NCBI GenBank assembly: GCA_011525265.1
Contig: WTHV01000073.1
Span: 1 to 35,609, forward strand
Reading direction: 5' to 3'
Source: Alphaproteobacteria bacterium
Lineage (GTDB): Bacteria; Pseudomonadota; Alphaproteobacteria; Puniceispirillales; Puniceispirillaceae
DNA: 35,609 bases
The position numbers and the translations under genes were made by a program. Within the stretch, counting starts at the first letter, position 1. Every line of letters starts with the position of its first letter. Positions 26,001-31,027 of the stretch are shown in pieces. The notes under the pieces were generated by a model. It saw only the letters and a list, made by a program, of their open reading frames with translations, was not told the DNA's origin and did no database searches.

Positions 26001-27705
26001 CCCCTGAATAGCCAGGTGCTTTTTGCTCTGCCACGGCTGAGAGGGTGATATTATCACTTGCGGTGATTGTGCTTGATGATAGCACAGAGATTTCCGCATT
26101 TGCTTGGGCGGTTGGGTTATCATAGGCCCCATCAGGGTCAAATCTGGCATAAGCATCAAGGGTCACATTGCCGCCTGTCAGGCTCGTGCCAGTTAAGGTG
26201 ATAGAAGCATTATCCCTGTCATCTACATCAATAAGAATAGCGCCTGCCTCACCAGAGCCGCTCGCACTGGCATTGATTTCAGCCCCGTCATTGGCAATCA
26301 CAATACGACCATCAAGGGTGATATCACCCGCATTATAGGTGCCTGTTGATCGGCTTGTAAGAAGCGCGCCTGCGCCAAGCGTGATATTATCTGATTGCAA
26401 GATGATATTACCTGAATCAGCAATAGAGTTTGCTGTGCGGTGCGCTGAGGCATCACCTGCCGCACTCACGCGGCGGCTTGAAACCGTAATATTATCTGAG
26501 ATAGTAATGCTGTTTGAGGCTTGTAAGGTAAGCGCGCCCGCATTCCAGCTTGTGTTATTATCAGCATCCGCTGAGCCGCCATCTGTTGTGGCATCACGTA
26601 ATAAATCAGCCGAAATCACAATATCTTCTGGGTCAATTAGCACCGCACCATCTGTGCCATCTTGAGCCGCCGCAGATAAAGTACCACCTGCTAGCTCCAC
26701 AAGACGTTGTGCTGAAAATTCAACAAAGCCGCCATCACCTGACGTACCACCATCCGCAGATAGGCGCGCACCGCGGCCTAAAATCGCGGCATCATCGGCA
26801 AAGGTAATCACCGTGCCACCATCACTATTGACGCCCTGACCATCTGCAGAGAGATCAGCGCCATCCGTGATTGCGATATCATCACCAGCGCGCACATCAA
26901 TCATTCCGGCATCACGATTATCCGTGCCATCTGCGCCAAGGCGGCCAGCAAGCATGACATCATCATCAGCCACAATGCTGATACCGGCTTCGATATTGGA
27001 CATATCAATAACGGCGCCGCCAAGGCCGCCTTCATTCATATTCACCAAATTTTCAATAGCAACAACGCCATTTTGGCCTGTTTCAACAATGCCTGTTACG
27101 GTGACATCATTGGCAGAAATTGCGACATTATTTGTGGCATTCACCGTGCCTCTGACTGCGATAAGGCCATGAGATGATAGGGGTATATCACTATCTTGGA
27201 CGCGCGTGACTTGCGGTGCGCTTATCATGCCATTCGCACCAAACATATTTGTCATGAAATCTTGTGTCGGCGTTATCAGCTTGGCAGAGCCAACATTCAT
27301 CACACCTGTCTTACCAACCACAACACCATGCGGATTCAAGAAAAAGACATCACCGCCAATTTTCCCATCCTTATAGGCATTCAGGTAACCATCAATCACA
27401 GTTTGCTGGTTATGAACCATATTCATCAGGGCCGTGGCCCCATCTGGCAAAAACAGATTTACCTCATTACCCTCATAGACATTGAAGATGGAAAATGAGT
27501 TAAAACCCGTATGTCCAAGGACAGTGCTTGTGTAGACATCTGTCACATTCTGGTTGATGACAAGGTTCGTATTTGTGCGCCCATCAAGGACAATTTGCGC
27601 ATCTGATGACTGCGCAATCGCATAGGGCGGAAACGCAAATTGCAACATACCGGTAAAGTATGTTGCAATTCGAAACCCTTTTGATTTGCGCCACTCACGA
27701 AACAT
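8011..27705 (-). CDS. Giant LktA-family filamentous adhesin, two-partner-secretion exoprotein (TpsA)
   Basis: One intact 6,564-residue reading frame. Residues 1-31 form a signal peptide (cleavage AIA/Q). Residues 32 to about 260 form the TPS secretion domain, with NPHG at 124-127 where NPNG/NPDG is usual, then GGFVEFSA and LIDPEDIVIS as in haemagglutinin-type exoproteins. Residues about 590-4400 carry roughly fifty degenerate repeats averaging 70 residues, each with a Gly-rich hydrophobic stretch, then A-x-I-G-D-N-x-T/A-x-I, then D-V-x-V-x-A. The last 2,150 residues are non-repetitive and predicted rich in beta structure, ending in an acidic tail. The pattern matches what is annotated as leukotoxin LktA family filamentous adhesin. 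The product should be a secreted beta-helical fibre involved in adhesion or aggregation; toxicity cannot be inferred. It is the last gene of the operon with tpsB, starting 35 bases after the small membrane-protein gene. Confidence 0.9.
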   Translation of the reverse strand: MFREWRKSKGFRIATYFTGMLQFAFPPYAIAQSSDAQIVLDGRTNTNLVINQNVTDVYTSTVLGHTGFNSFSIFNVYEGNEVNLFLPDGATALMNMVHNQQTVIDGYLNAYKDGKIGGDVFFLNPHGVVVGKTGVMNVGSAKLITPTQDFMTNMFGANGMISAPQVTRVQDSDIPLSSHGLIAVRGTVNATNNVAISANDVTVTGIVETGQNGVVAIENLVNMNEGGLGGAVIDMSNIEAGISIVADDDVMLAGRLGADGTDNRDAGMIDVRAGDDIAITDGADLSADGQGVNSDGGTVITFADDAAILGRGARLSADGGTSGDGGFVEFSAQRLVELAGGTLSAAAQDGTDGAVLIDPEDIVISADLLRDATTDGGSADADNNTSWNAGALTLQASNSITISDNITVSSRRVSAAGDASAHRTANSIADSGNIILQSDNITLGAGALLTSRSTGTYNAGDITLDGRIVIANDGAEINASASGSGEAGAILIDVDDRDNASITLTGTSLTGGNVTLDAYARFDPDGAYDNPTAQANAEISVLSSSTITASDNITLSAVAEQKAPGYSGGVLVQFDARDAISNIVIDGSDVTANDTIILNSRSEINTDLSKQGWANLASLLPADVSVAVTTSKSSITLSDDTALTATTGDVDVTAEAVTLSTVTATAQSVGIAFTGAFSAIDNQAIVQMGDNTAITANDVMLRTRTRTNITTVADSSAFGISGSSGQIAVGVAIINDNTSTSVLDNASITASGDIAILADSELSALTAARATQDDNFTETVTSKFDAGVDDTDALDVDFLGYNLQDALKSNFQDMLDVVPDSFGPESDTNFQLGGAVTYAEITNNTDTTIGVSNTSIADAPEITGDDVTVAAQAVSQAQSVASGRTDNASFGGQAGIGIQIFESTLTSQIDGGANANVLVTADNLNVTATTTSYTGEMDNQSRSSVYGISGVGQGGGDNGVGIAGAIAVGINEVNDTTARIGDNTTLDLDEDLTLTAQNDTEVKVIADGTDKAGLVSGRLFKSLNSDNSSETDSELDLNDGGGLGVGASIAVATHKNDVEAIFEGGARFTGSDNPDNISIAAIQSSATESEAKGAGAGSISIAPLAAVTAARNTARAIIEQSASGIVTQSGVRVSSTQTLKSAATADGTAQANSDGNAAIGISAAVTVALDSNTAEIQRDVSTNGGDITVTASTYKQINAAAKSSAKIASDDDSSDSDSDDSTPDNASNNSTEDASAAGSSVIAGYTSDSDDDATTYDFSSQMSSDTDGATNNASIATVVEPGDSVTSYDFAQSTDADDAIGGDGEDESSSKITVGAAMGVTYTESDATASLADGVTLNAGSGAVTVQSLSNADFSADADASATDGDYNIGGGVGLNIVDNENIAEVGDNVTITSGDLTVRAAMLDKVKEDNTTDSTNVIYADAVAGVGTGEFALAGAVGLNIVLKNNTKAIINSGTDVTASGDVLIVAGAKSKYDANSKATVGEVKGLWSGVTKELRALKDMKMFKQDGAFSLAATKDDIEESVDNATQSDSDGGGDDEEESEGGVGVGAGIALNIIVAEKTQAVLDNDADLLGSNTGAVSVTATAETTTKTSAFAGAKPSEAGGDDAKTSLDAAVSVGILLKDVDAYVGTGSAINATDNITIASSAITKTISTAKGEVTASETAVGASVAVGVALENVDTRLNRDLSTTGGFSLSARADSQDIALADAVAAGAVVDKYASKIGKTTDQLTQSTNQIADVNNKPTSLEALNGGFTGGDGASFDTTGSDAATGQTSGGEAQQSGSINIAASVAVNWSEHAARATTADNLSITVGDDFALQAHNDSNYRTRGSGMSVFADQSIGVGVGLLKTGQTTKAEVGDGVTITNSQSSGDVTILASTSENQGIDSDNNSFRSFASAEGIAGAGGGELGVAGALGLVVSTDTQSALVGRGVTITAPGEVTVKSTATNKIVNRAWAIAVASDVTCDDPGNCGGDGGDKTAVGASIAVNVVVDTNKAEIGEDSTITAGDNATILAEDLSSAAGEFTLDPEDNSTTTEDYLTTNYTAILQNSSYYAEAIAGGVAQGGNAGTGSLAVTVSKGSTKAIIGEGVVISADDVTLKAYNESDAKQLVGAVAISTDKKAIGASISGIYLREDVAAIVGDNGDSDDNTTTRLVANSGDVTILASAEQETQTYMAAGGVSGNDLALAGAFGFNVMDSDVEARIVEDAVIQATNGDISVNADHDANIRNFALAISGSGGGNSAGGSLAVNVFLADKKAIIGNAANGNDISVNAAGNVNVGVNARQEITNGIISAAVSTSNNAISGALSANVIKGESYALVQEGADINDNSTLNSASTTQSVDVAVSDNTTLFDLTGTLAASSSTSVGVALAGNVMWKDVKAGINSTVIADDNVMLSANTEQNLTATTVGIAASTGGFSGAGSVSFGLIKSTTYADLGSDAVITTDGSVGIHAGDDTDIFMLEPAASFSSGGTALAGAVGAAVFMGTTKARILDNATITAKGQEAMQVEIDSTYTSSPLLDGIFGGGDNETRNALADFNDNFTFENIKDLFLTETRNTETRRGVSVSAVSDQDVISIAASGAVSSDSAIAISLSAGVGINTTEASIGDGATINATNTSPHSDQDVTVRAISDTYWVDLSAALGVGTGSAGVGVGADVVVQVKNTDAYIAENAIVKANRDVIVEANARDKVINSAATIGVGSTAGVAGTASVGVIVNDTNARIDGDVRAENDVAVDANATSELIQIAGAVGGGGTAGIGASFGVAVVKGTTTAIIGNTAQVDAVGTTSVTADSTENSVAAVLAGGIGGTVGVSVSAGIKVHDSTTKAEILGGVNQRYDNASYTTQDVAVRATNSVTTIDVIGGIGGGGTVGVGVSLNALVVHNKAQASIQGVVSAVRDISVEADSAKSTKNFTLAGAAGGTVSVAGNVAVILVGAQADEETDEQMTGSGDNNLADEADSRNNALIVSNIINDNESDGDYARTGNEFSEVASTIDSKQAETNIGTRFNNEDNTSSLNQTKAFIASSAIVNAGRDLTVEAEDTTETIFTAGAIGGAGVVGVGVTVGVVLVNNTAQAYVGDDAEVNASRNMLIRARTSESVNSGALSAGGAGITSVQGVVMAQKTTSKTHAFIGDNASVNQSDNDSAQNVAVLAESDTDLLSVSGSGGGALVGVGITGDSVVLDKETKAFIDDNARVSSEGDITVDADAETDIIQVALSINGGLVGVTGSAGVVVAKNNTSASIGDNAVIFARDSIRLESKDDIEIDGIVVAGSGGAVGVSGAFGVYVVKSENRAEIGDNATITALAQGSGLDAATGTVDNSSTSIVTKSTRDQDNNSKEDNFTQVALSFDTQNASGLSIAAVTSEDMNFAPVGLGFGAVGVAGTVAVTTSSSTTEALVGAGTVINQDNDDGASDQDVRLLAASNTLLNNISSGISAGAAAVSLDSDTQVFAKTVRARMLGDAYAKRDVSVEAKTDDTILQTMVSIAVGGNGQGGIVGVSVVNNTVTAEIGDNTTVEAGDDLTVKTDSDIAMIQTAGNVAGGAGGGIGASLGVLVAKSTNTARIGDGANVTARDDLLVEANSDTSINQNIIGFSGGMGLALTGSVGINILKTSTIAEIGDDALINQASGYSDGATQTVRVAANDNVTTQGAAGAAAIGGAAGVGLGLVATVTRNTVQAKIGDDVVLTANDDVSVDANSRKDISNQGIAFAGGVGLGAAGSVALTLIGGGMSDNASDSLTNDNGNMLADAEANASKDRGEYETDNDSANAMTNTRAYTEDDDAEANQLAMAQTSGIQSDVEGTDGDSTLAEIGSNVTIIAGGDVSVEATETLELSQISGGAAIGAVGVGGFVAVADYAGSVTSRIGSNTSIDNTTGVTVDAAILSGDGISIDLPDDDSVSVEGVHSVVVGASVGLVGLAASIAQVNLEENARAEIGDNVTINTASNTADITVSSDRDIDAEVLVAAVAGGIAAAGISVVDINTSGDSLAVVGANTQFGTNDNRTGDVLITARNDSSHQAKAVSAGLGYAGALVGAFVNISDEGETKASIGTNSAIYSNRSVQITSYENTSNDVDAVGVAVAAGVGLSGVFTEVDVTRDSEVELYDNVTITGDDVTISAQAGDGALEAANNYTIAGAGGALVGANATVSDTDIDVDTSVNIGTNSTITDAGSTAITTNNRTRSQSRTTGLSVGLAAIGANFSYLDDTSDSQIAIGGGVTIETGEHLTVQATSAKNAKTDTVAGAGGAIAATGGEAQTTNTAITRVAFANSTSGNRATLSATDNATIKALNEDQFDHAIDASNVGGVSVSAGLGVSTGSSDLDVTLGDNLDLSATNIVINASNKMAKKGVNDPNFAVRGGGAIAVALGTSRANLTQNTDVTIGEFSTITGTGTSAARGLTQITAFSGLEIDDEAETNVGGAISVPRSDSMATGVANSTIRFEDNASLTTSWSDAVIETQSAPLVDVRAFTSTYGLVGAGAEARAVANITKTDRVIFETNSGTEIDGTLDVYSGRLATAYYQEHTIDTESRIWNNTAIPIDSGRQSDITFTNNATIAVQSGAALKSTKDTQLMATRLQAAETLGLDRDYLLVKSYGEAKNLYQAAGESITGGNYSDFYGSETTTGSAGVTIEGTVETGIKKDVSVTINAALSDYYVDDNGTTQRYTIQFDNESENPSNQWVLIDQRIVDQNIVFEADGDNDSRISPIVGYLNDNITVENASWTIDPEVDFAANVRAEIAALKEVLNAYTEGSIEQDESVDNGTDTTTVTTSSSYTTDQLSEMRNEVQSRITVLESSIALYGSEPVPVIKISDIEAATGNVKVVSDYLAGSGTINTPSGETVTITNNSPIALVVNDIDIPDVGGGNIIFNGVTVTTGAEVDTINLNNVPNGQTQGLTLISGENSADPSVTINNNFDSANAAYNPDSISDITAPAIALRTESTDGYGGIRNIRGTVTVNNETGSIFSQASIAAGTVDISSGGNYVFDADVNVFHVGGDPRTNTAFSSPTGGSTSDTISDYNNGNGVNTISEMDNRAFTGGCDPLRKEITGLTYADGYSATSVLIATLLNQPTSHMYAPTFTTHASNCGGEFASASNTNSSSVIAASNDVFISANNLNINGLVQAGITNKSITVSQSEVDSALSANPTANIVTVKSVNKTLEGSIVGSNDNRYVSGDIKLKYDREKEELFVTTADVKGGNLTVAGRIISTGNGKLVAADGYGQISITNNSDKKLSLSNLSTGGMEGKITIVDSLRDNGLGSSLITEYTRNAGTLTVTNNQGSSSVDNVVSNPQSSYSPESGARFNFMSGQQTVDRETNYRTKTTKRLWGVSAFDVGNDFWSGQAIDNTETQSLSGEQLPEGDYILVDTSDSSDYTFKADQIETERTLVLDESGTDRCWWGGFLNMVRYCRYYNTTAFVVGSLRYNYHSLRADNDIAIGFSGNEDGGSISVTSNGGVVISGQIDNANGTTSITASSGDILNATQTDSISTGNLTLAATSGSIGTAANPIRINQSETDNLTISAGQNVNVASPAGSLYINSINVGGTGAIRLSANQNVELKGSGVLTGHTIDIVAEEGTATSAGGIFRVNTDAENGGTLSIASGGGNINVEETAGDLRINQLITSDNVTITVVNGDLLDGNSEQVDDEIAIADLNALVDQMGLTGTAADSKKDNTIETYQDQVETLYNDYFALRNVSTNSDNETSWDAYDSNFSYTATADQRSALDDNATRIANFEAAQQTRYQAGYEKFGDPTSYNDNFSYSATEDEIASITNGFKWTDDQLNNKIPVIEFKEVADTTLAIESTNVSANNITINVDNGSLGRLTHNFTVDLFSEGNADHDINNLDNTTRLALAAAESEDAQYDNETGIMTISMYEDFDVSASGNVNISADDVVYLGSETNTLIERAEAGGDVRIKMDGNLLNGRDDNNTVVSGQNILLESGKGRIGASDKQFVVDVDNGSTLSGRSRDGIYLTEATGDVNVGSFYSRDAINLISPGAILDNALDTTTDIKGLYVALSAQGAIGQQPADGDSDQLKKNKALDIATINDDNATFTVTSQTDGAWLYTDFDQPMRLTGADLNGDLDMAVASTLKVVGSLDTNGGSVTLRSFEDLNLEGVGGIDTNGAVLNLSSGDNMAISGSVSTGGGDILASVADNFTMAENTSLSTSGGNLEIDADSLADSLGYQNVTIGDGSVIDLGAGRLLIDASDTVTLTGVVTNNTTTDAVTINATSIQDGGNSNADITFGGNGDIRFNVHAYANLNEIDYNGSDALDIYIQGKNAGARAVGTMLGIEAEAGVNVQRLIANSAAFDAPLSNVFTVTEGTIRDDAYISAGAFDARVGRLMDNMLSPNEWLLSQNDAGYFSDGALLQGQRDEDYRCTGAPSFIGNGNAVLDFTFNYNNPQVNCSGTLAFYRLPYVLQVAEQSVEQELNNVIETMRASNTVAINPVSSVRLEQAILSNDRRITLEAPGVAPEQVIAQDAIDMGLSDGALASDFANSFGVRDSSALGVVQVDTDTIIQLGLPVFEQAPISNDILDDEEAEDGEEPVEEANTEDDGTPLAATSVGINTDAPIGPLSLLLN
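16290..16545 (-). repeat. Asn/Asp-rich insert 2 in the giant exoprotein
   Basis: At about residues 3720-3805, an insert follows a Gly-rich hydrophobic stretch ending GSVALTLIGGG. It is rich in Asp, Asn, Glu and Thr, with NMLADAEANAS and TNTRAYTEDDD. It parallels the insert at 18660-18910 in position within the module and in wording, so the two look like copies of one element. Confidence 0.55.
18660..18910 (-). repeat. Asn/Asp-rich insert 1 in the giant exoprotein
   Basis: At about residues 2930-3015, an insert follows GNVAVILVG and contains NNLADEADSRNNAL, then an acidic stretch before the next module. It corresponds to the insert about 790 residues further on (16290-16545), suggesting duplication of a multi-module block. 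Confidence 0.55.
23790..24105 (-). repeat. Asp/Ser-rich low-complexity linker in the giant exoprotein
   Basis: At about residues 1200-1305 the repeats are interrupted by a strongly acidic, Ser/Asn-rich stretch (runs such as SDDDSSDSDSDDS, and later YDFSSQ and YDFAQS). It is likely disordered and possibly calcium-binding. Canonical RTX nonapeptides are absent. Confidence 0.65.
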
Positions 27706-27740
27706 CGCTTTTGGCCTATCCTGTTTTTCGCATAATAAGG

Positions 27741-28067
27741 CTACCCGCGATTATCATCTGCTGATTGCGCATCATCGACAGCTGGTGCTGATAATGTTTG
27801 CAAACATTGCACATTGATAAGATCAACACGTCTGCCATCATATTGAATGAAAACCGTGTTACATTCATCATTGGCAGCTTTGTTGATAATATCATTATAA
27901 ATCTGAGCTGAAGCTTGCCCCGCACCACGCTCAATGCCAAGGCGAAGGCCTGAATCATAGACATTATTTTGCAAATAAGACCAGCCTATAAGCAAGAATG
28001 CCATTAGTGAAATCACAAACCAGCCAATCAAAAAAACTGTGACAAGATTTAATCCTTCGCGAAACAT
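27741..28067 (-). CDS. Small single-pass membrane protein between tpsB and tpsA
   Basis: A 108-residue protein I do not recognise. It has a short N-terminus MFREGLN, one strong transmembrane segment at about 8-30 (VTVFLIGWFVISLMAFLLIGW), then a soluble, probably periplasmic, domain with two cysteines (69 and 88) that could form a disulfide, and an acidic C-terminal tail. The ATG at 28067 is preferred because GAGGTAGAAG stands just upstream; an in-frame TTG at 28091 would add 8 residues. It lies in the same direction as tpsB and tpsA, 95 bases after the first and 35 before the second, so it should be made with them. The position suggests a helper for secretion, maturation or periplasmic holding of the exoprotein, but no homology supports this. 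Confidence 0.7.
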   Translation of the reverse strand: MFREGLNLVTVFLIGWFVISLMAFLLIGWSYLQNNVYDSGLRLGIERGAGQASAQIYNDIINKAANDECNTVFIQYDGRRVDLINVQCLQTLSAPAVDDAQSADDNRG

Positions 28068-28129
28068 CTCTTCTACCTCGCATTTATTCAATTATTACTA
28101 ATATTTACTAGCATAGTTTGATTCCGCAT

Positions 28130-28142
28130 CGCAAGTTTTGCG
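28130..28142. other. Intercistronic hairpin CGCAA-GTT-TTGCG after tpsB
   Basis: A perfect 5-bp inverted repeat with a 3-base loop sits in the 95-base gap between tpsB and the small membrane-protein gene. There is no U-tract downstream on the minus strand. It could be an mRNA-processing or stability element that sets tpsB apart from tpsA expression; equally it could be chance. Confidence 0.25.
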
Positions 28143-28162
28143 CGATATCTCACTAACCTTTA

Positions 28163-31027
28163 TCATTGCAACCTGAAACGAGCTGATAATGAGAATTGGA
28201 AAAGCTCATCATCATAGAATTCCTTTTCCTCTTCATGCACAGAGCCATCAAGCGGTTCTGACCAATAGACATCAAAGGTTAACAGATTGAAAATAGACGG
28301 AATTTGCAGACCAACACCATAGCCAGACCAGTAATCTGCGCGGCTGCGGACTTTATATTGTGACTGCGCCATCATATGGTCAACAAAGAAATAAGGCTGT
28401 GCTGATGGCATGAAATCTGGCAAAGACACCTCTTCCCAATTTGCCAAATCTGTGCGCAATTCACCTGAGACAAAATACCCTTGATAGCCAGAGGATTCAC
28501 CAGGCTGATAGGCGCGCACTGATGAGGGGCCACCAACTGATAGAATTTCAGATGGCATATTGATCATATCTCTTGCATCAGAATAGAGAAATTTTGCCCG
28601 CCCATTAAGCGTCCATTTCTCTGATAGGAAATGAGAGGCATTGGCATCAATATCAAGTTTTTCCATCCATTTTTCGCGTTCAGGAATTTGCGTGACAATA
28701 TTCAACGCATGAATAGATGGCGCAACAGAAATAGCCGTTGTGCCATTATTAAAGCTGTATGGTATGGCGAGTGAATATTTGCGCACCTCAGATTTTGAGA
28801 GCATATCGCCCGTTACAGGCTGAACAAGGTCACTTTTACTCACCCCATAGGAGGCTGAGAGATAGAAAGAATAATCATCGCCAAAATAGACAGGCTGAGA
28901 GAATGTGGCGGCAAAAGAACTTGCTGAACCACGATAGCCGACCGTCTCTTCTGAGCCAGCAACAATTTTGGTATCAGAGTTTGATAGCGCAAGCGAAATA
29001 TTGCGCCCCTTATGGTCAAGCGGCATTGAAAAACTGCCTGACATAGAGGTTGAGCCTTTACTATCTGAGTAAGTGAAAGCTGTTTCATCATCTCTGCCAA
29101 TCAGATTATTTAAGGTAATAGACAAGGCATTTTGACGCCAATCAGATGTTTGGTTGGCATAATTATTTATCGAAACAGACGGTAATTCCACCTTATCAGG
29201 CTCTGCCACATCAACAAAAATATCTGTTTCACCAAAATCAGAACCTGGCGCTAATTCCGTCGCAAGCTTGCTTTTGTTTGATAAATTATAGGTGCGAATA
29301 GATTGCTCTAGCGCTTTGAGTGAGATGAAATCACCTTCTTTGGCGGCCAAATGCGCCAAGACAAATTCTTCTGAGAGATCATCGCGATTTTCAAGCGTAA
29401 TTTTTCCGACTGTTGCCTCGACAAGCTGAATTTGCACAACACCATCTGTGACAAGCTGTTCTGGCAATAAGGCGCGTGATAATTCGAACCCTTTGTCAAC
29501 ATAAAGCGCATTGACCCTATCCAAAATGCTCTTAATCGCCTCAAGCGTAATCGGCGTGCCAAGCACCTGTTTTCGTGCCGCACGCAATTCACTAGCTAGC
29601 AATATCGCACTTGGCGAGAAATCAATATCTGTGAATGTCTTTGGCGATGTTGCGGCAATATCAAAACCGGGGGTGAGAGAATAAGGCGGCAAATCAGGCT
29701 CAGATATGAGGGCAGGTGCCTCTGCGGCGGTTTTTTCCTCTTCTGATATGTCATCTTTTGTGGGCACATCATCAATAATAATAGCAGGCGCATCAGCTTT
29801 ATCTGCTTTATAATCAGCGACCAAATCATCTATCGCCTCTTTTATGACCTCTTTTGCATCAAGCGTATCTGCTATTTCTGGCGGGGTAGGGCGAATTTTT
29901 GGACGGGCAATAGAGACGATAATCTCATCTTTTGCCTCATCTTTATCTTGTGTGTTGATAGCCTGTTCAAGCGCGGTGACATCAAGCGTCTTATTGGCAT
30001 CATCTATGACGATATTTTCGACAACATCTGCATTTGCCACAACAGGGCGTTCACGAATAATTTGTGAAAGGCTTGCGCTTCTGGCTTGCCCTTTTTGACC
30101 ATCTTGTGATTGCGGCTCCACACGAACAGTGATTTGGGCACCAATATCTTTTGCACCAACTTCATAGCTTGGGCCATTCGCATTTGGTATGACAATATTA
30201 TCACGAAGCCAAATAAAGCGCGTATCACCCTCACTATCACCTTCATTATCATCGATAAATTGATATTGCGCTATCAGCGCTTCACCTGTTTGAGGCGTGC
30301 CGATAATGGCAAGATCTTCAATACGTGGCGGGTAATTTGCTTCCAAAATAGTGGCATTTACCTGAGCTGTACGACTATCTGCTATTTGCGCATCATTGCC
30401 TTCATAAACAAGCTGGGCTGAGAGTGATTTCCCCACATCTGCACGTTGCAAACGATAACGGCTTTTGCTTGCGCCCGTAATTGGCAAGCCATCGCGGTAC
30501 CATTGCAAACGCAACCTGCCACCTGCCTGCTGATAGGCTTGTTCATTCACCGCATAACGAGCAATCAACTCTGCATCTTCTTGGGCTGTGCCTAGAATTT
30601 CAAGAGCTGTAATAATGGTGCCTGTAGCGGGTGGGCGCAATGGCAAAAGGACTGTCATCTCAGGGGCATCAGCCATTTCAGACTTTGTTTTCACGCGCAC
30701 CGAAACCACAGTATCATCATCATTTGCGATGATAGAAATCTGTGTAACATCTATGCCTTGCGCCTTTAATTTAACAGCCAACGTCTCTGTAATATCTGCC
30801 AAATAAGATGACCGCACACAACCCGTCGAAAGCACATTTGATAAGGCACTCTGCTGTTCACTTGACCATGCGAAATTATGATGTATTTGAATATAGCGTG
30901 GCAGGATATCACAATCAGATGCCGCAAATGCCTGTGAAGGCGCCATGAATAACGGTGCAACCAGCATTGCCATGGCAAGTAGGGAGACCTGTATAAAAGC
31001 CAGCTTCCCTAGCCATTTTTGCCTCAT
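28163..31027 (-). CDS. TpsB/FhaC-type outer-membrane transporter with long Ig-like N-terminal extension
   Basis: A 954-residue secretion/activation porin for the giant exoprotein; typical family members have about 550-600 residues. Order of parts: signal peptide 1-35 (cleavage AFA/A); a possible POTRA-like domain about 37-125 with two cysteines (39, 70); two Ig-like domains about 134-226 and 232-325, each with a core W (WYRDG; FIWLRDN) and a Y-x-(V/L)-x-x-x-D-x-G edge; an acidic, Pro-containing linker 325-460; POTRA1 and POTRA2 about 465-610; and a 16-strand-type barrel about 615-954 with SVRAYQPGE (about 837) in place of the canonical VRGF/Y loop. The ATG at 31027 is chosen over an upstream TTG at 31048 because it gives a clean signal peptide; its ribosome site (AAGAA) is weak. 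It is first in the operon. Confidence 0.87.
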   Translation of the reverse strand: MRQKWLGKLAFIQVSLLAMAMLVAPLFMAPSQAFAASDCDILPRYIQIHHNFAWSSEQQSALSNVLSTGCVRSSYLADITETLAVKLKAQGIDVTQISIIANDDDTVVSVRVKTKSEMADAPEMTVLLPLRPPATGTIITALEILGTAQEDAELIARYAVNEQAYQQAGGRLRLQWYRDGLPITGASKSRYRLQRADVGKSLSAQLVYEGNDAQIADSRTAQVNATILEANYPPRIEDLAIIGTPQTGEALIAQYQFIDDNEGDSEGDTRFIWLRDNIVIPNANGPSYEVGAKDIGAQITVRVEPQSQDGQKGQARSASLSQIIRERPVVANADVVENIVIDDANKTLDVTALEQAINTQDKDEAKDEIIVSIARPKIRPTPPEIADTLDAKEVIKEAIDDLVADYKADKADAPAIIIDDVPTKDDISEEEKTAAEAPALISEPDLPPYSLTPGFDIAATSPKTFTDIDFSPSAILLASELRAARKQVLGTPITLEAIKSILDRVNALYVDKGFELSRALLPEQLVTDGVVQIQLVEATVGKITLENRDDLSEEFVLAHLAAKEGDFISLKALEQSIRTYNLSNKSKLATELAPGSDFGETDIFVDVAEPDKVELPSVSINNYANQTSDWRQNALSITLNNLIGRDDETAFTYSDSKGSTSMSGSFSMPLDHKGRNISLALSNSDTKIVAGSEETVGYRGSASSFAATFSQPVYFGDDYSFYLSASYGVSKSDLVQPVTGDMLSKSEVRKYSLAIPYSFNNGTTAISVAPSIHALNIVTQIPEREKWMEKLDIDANASHFLSEKWTLNGRAKFLYSDARDMINMPSEILSVGGPSSVRAYQPGESSGYQGYFVSGELRTDLANWEEVSLPDFMPSAQPYFFVDHMMAQSQYKVRSRADYWSGYGVGLQIPSIFNLLTFDVYWSEPLDGSVHEEEKEFYDDELFQFSLSARFRLQ

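Noticed and set aside
8173..27498. Dozens of plus-strand open frames of 60-156 codons opposite the giant adhesin gene (for example 15689-16159, 21605-22060, 14420-14854).
   Set aside because: They are antisense shadows. The sense strand uses few codons that read as stops in reverse, so long Ala/Pro/Ser/Val-rich frames arise by composition. They lack consistent ribosome sites and recognisable domains.
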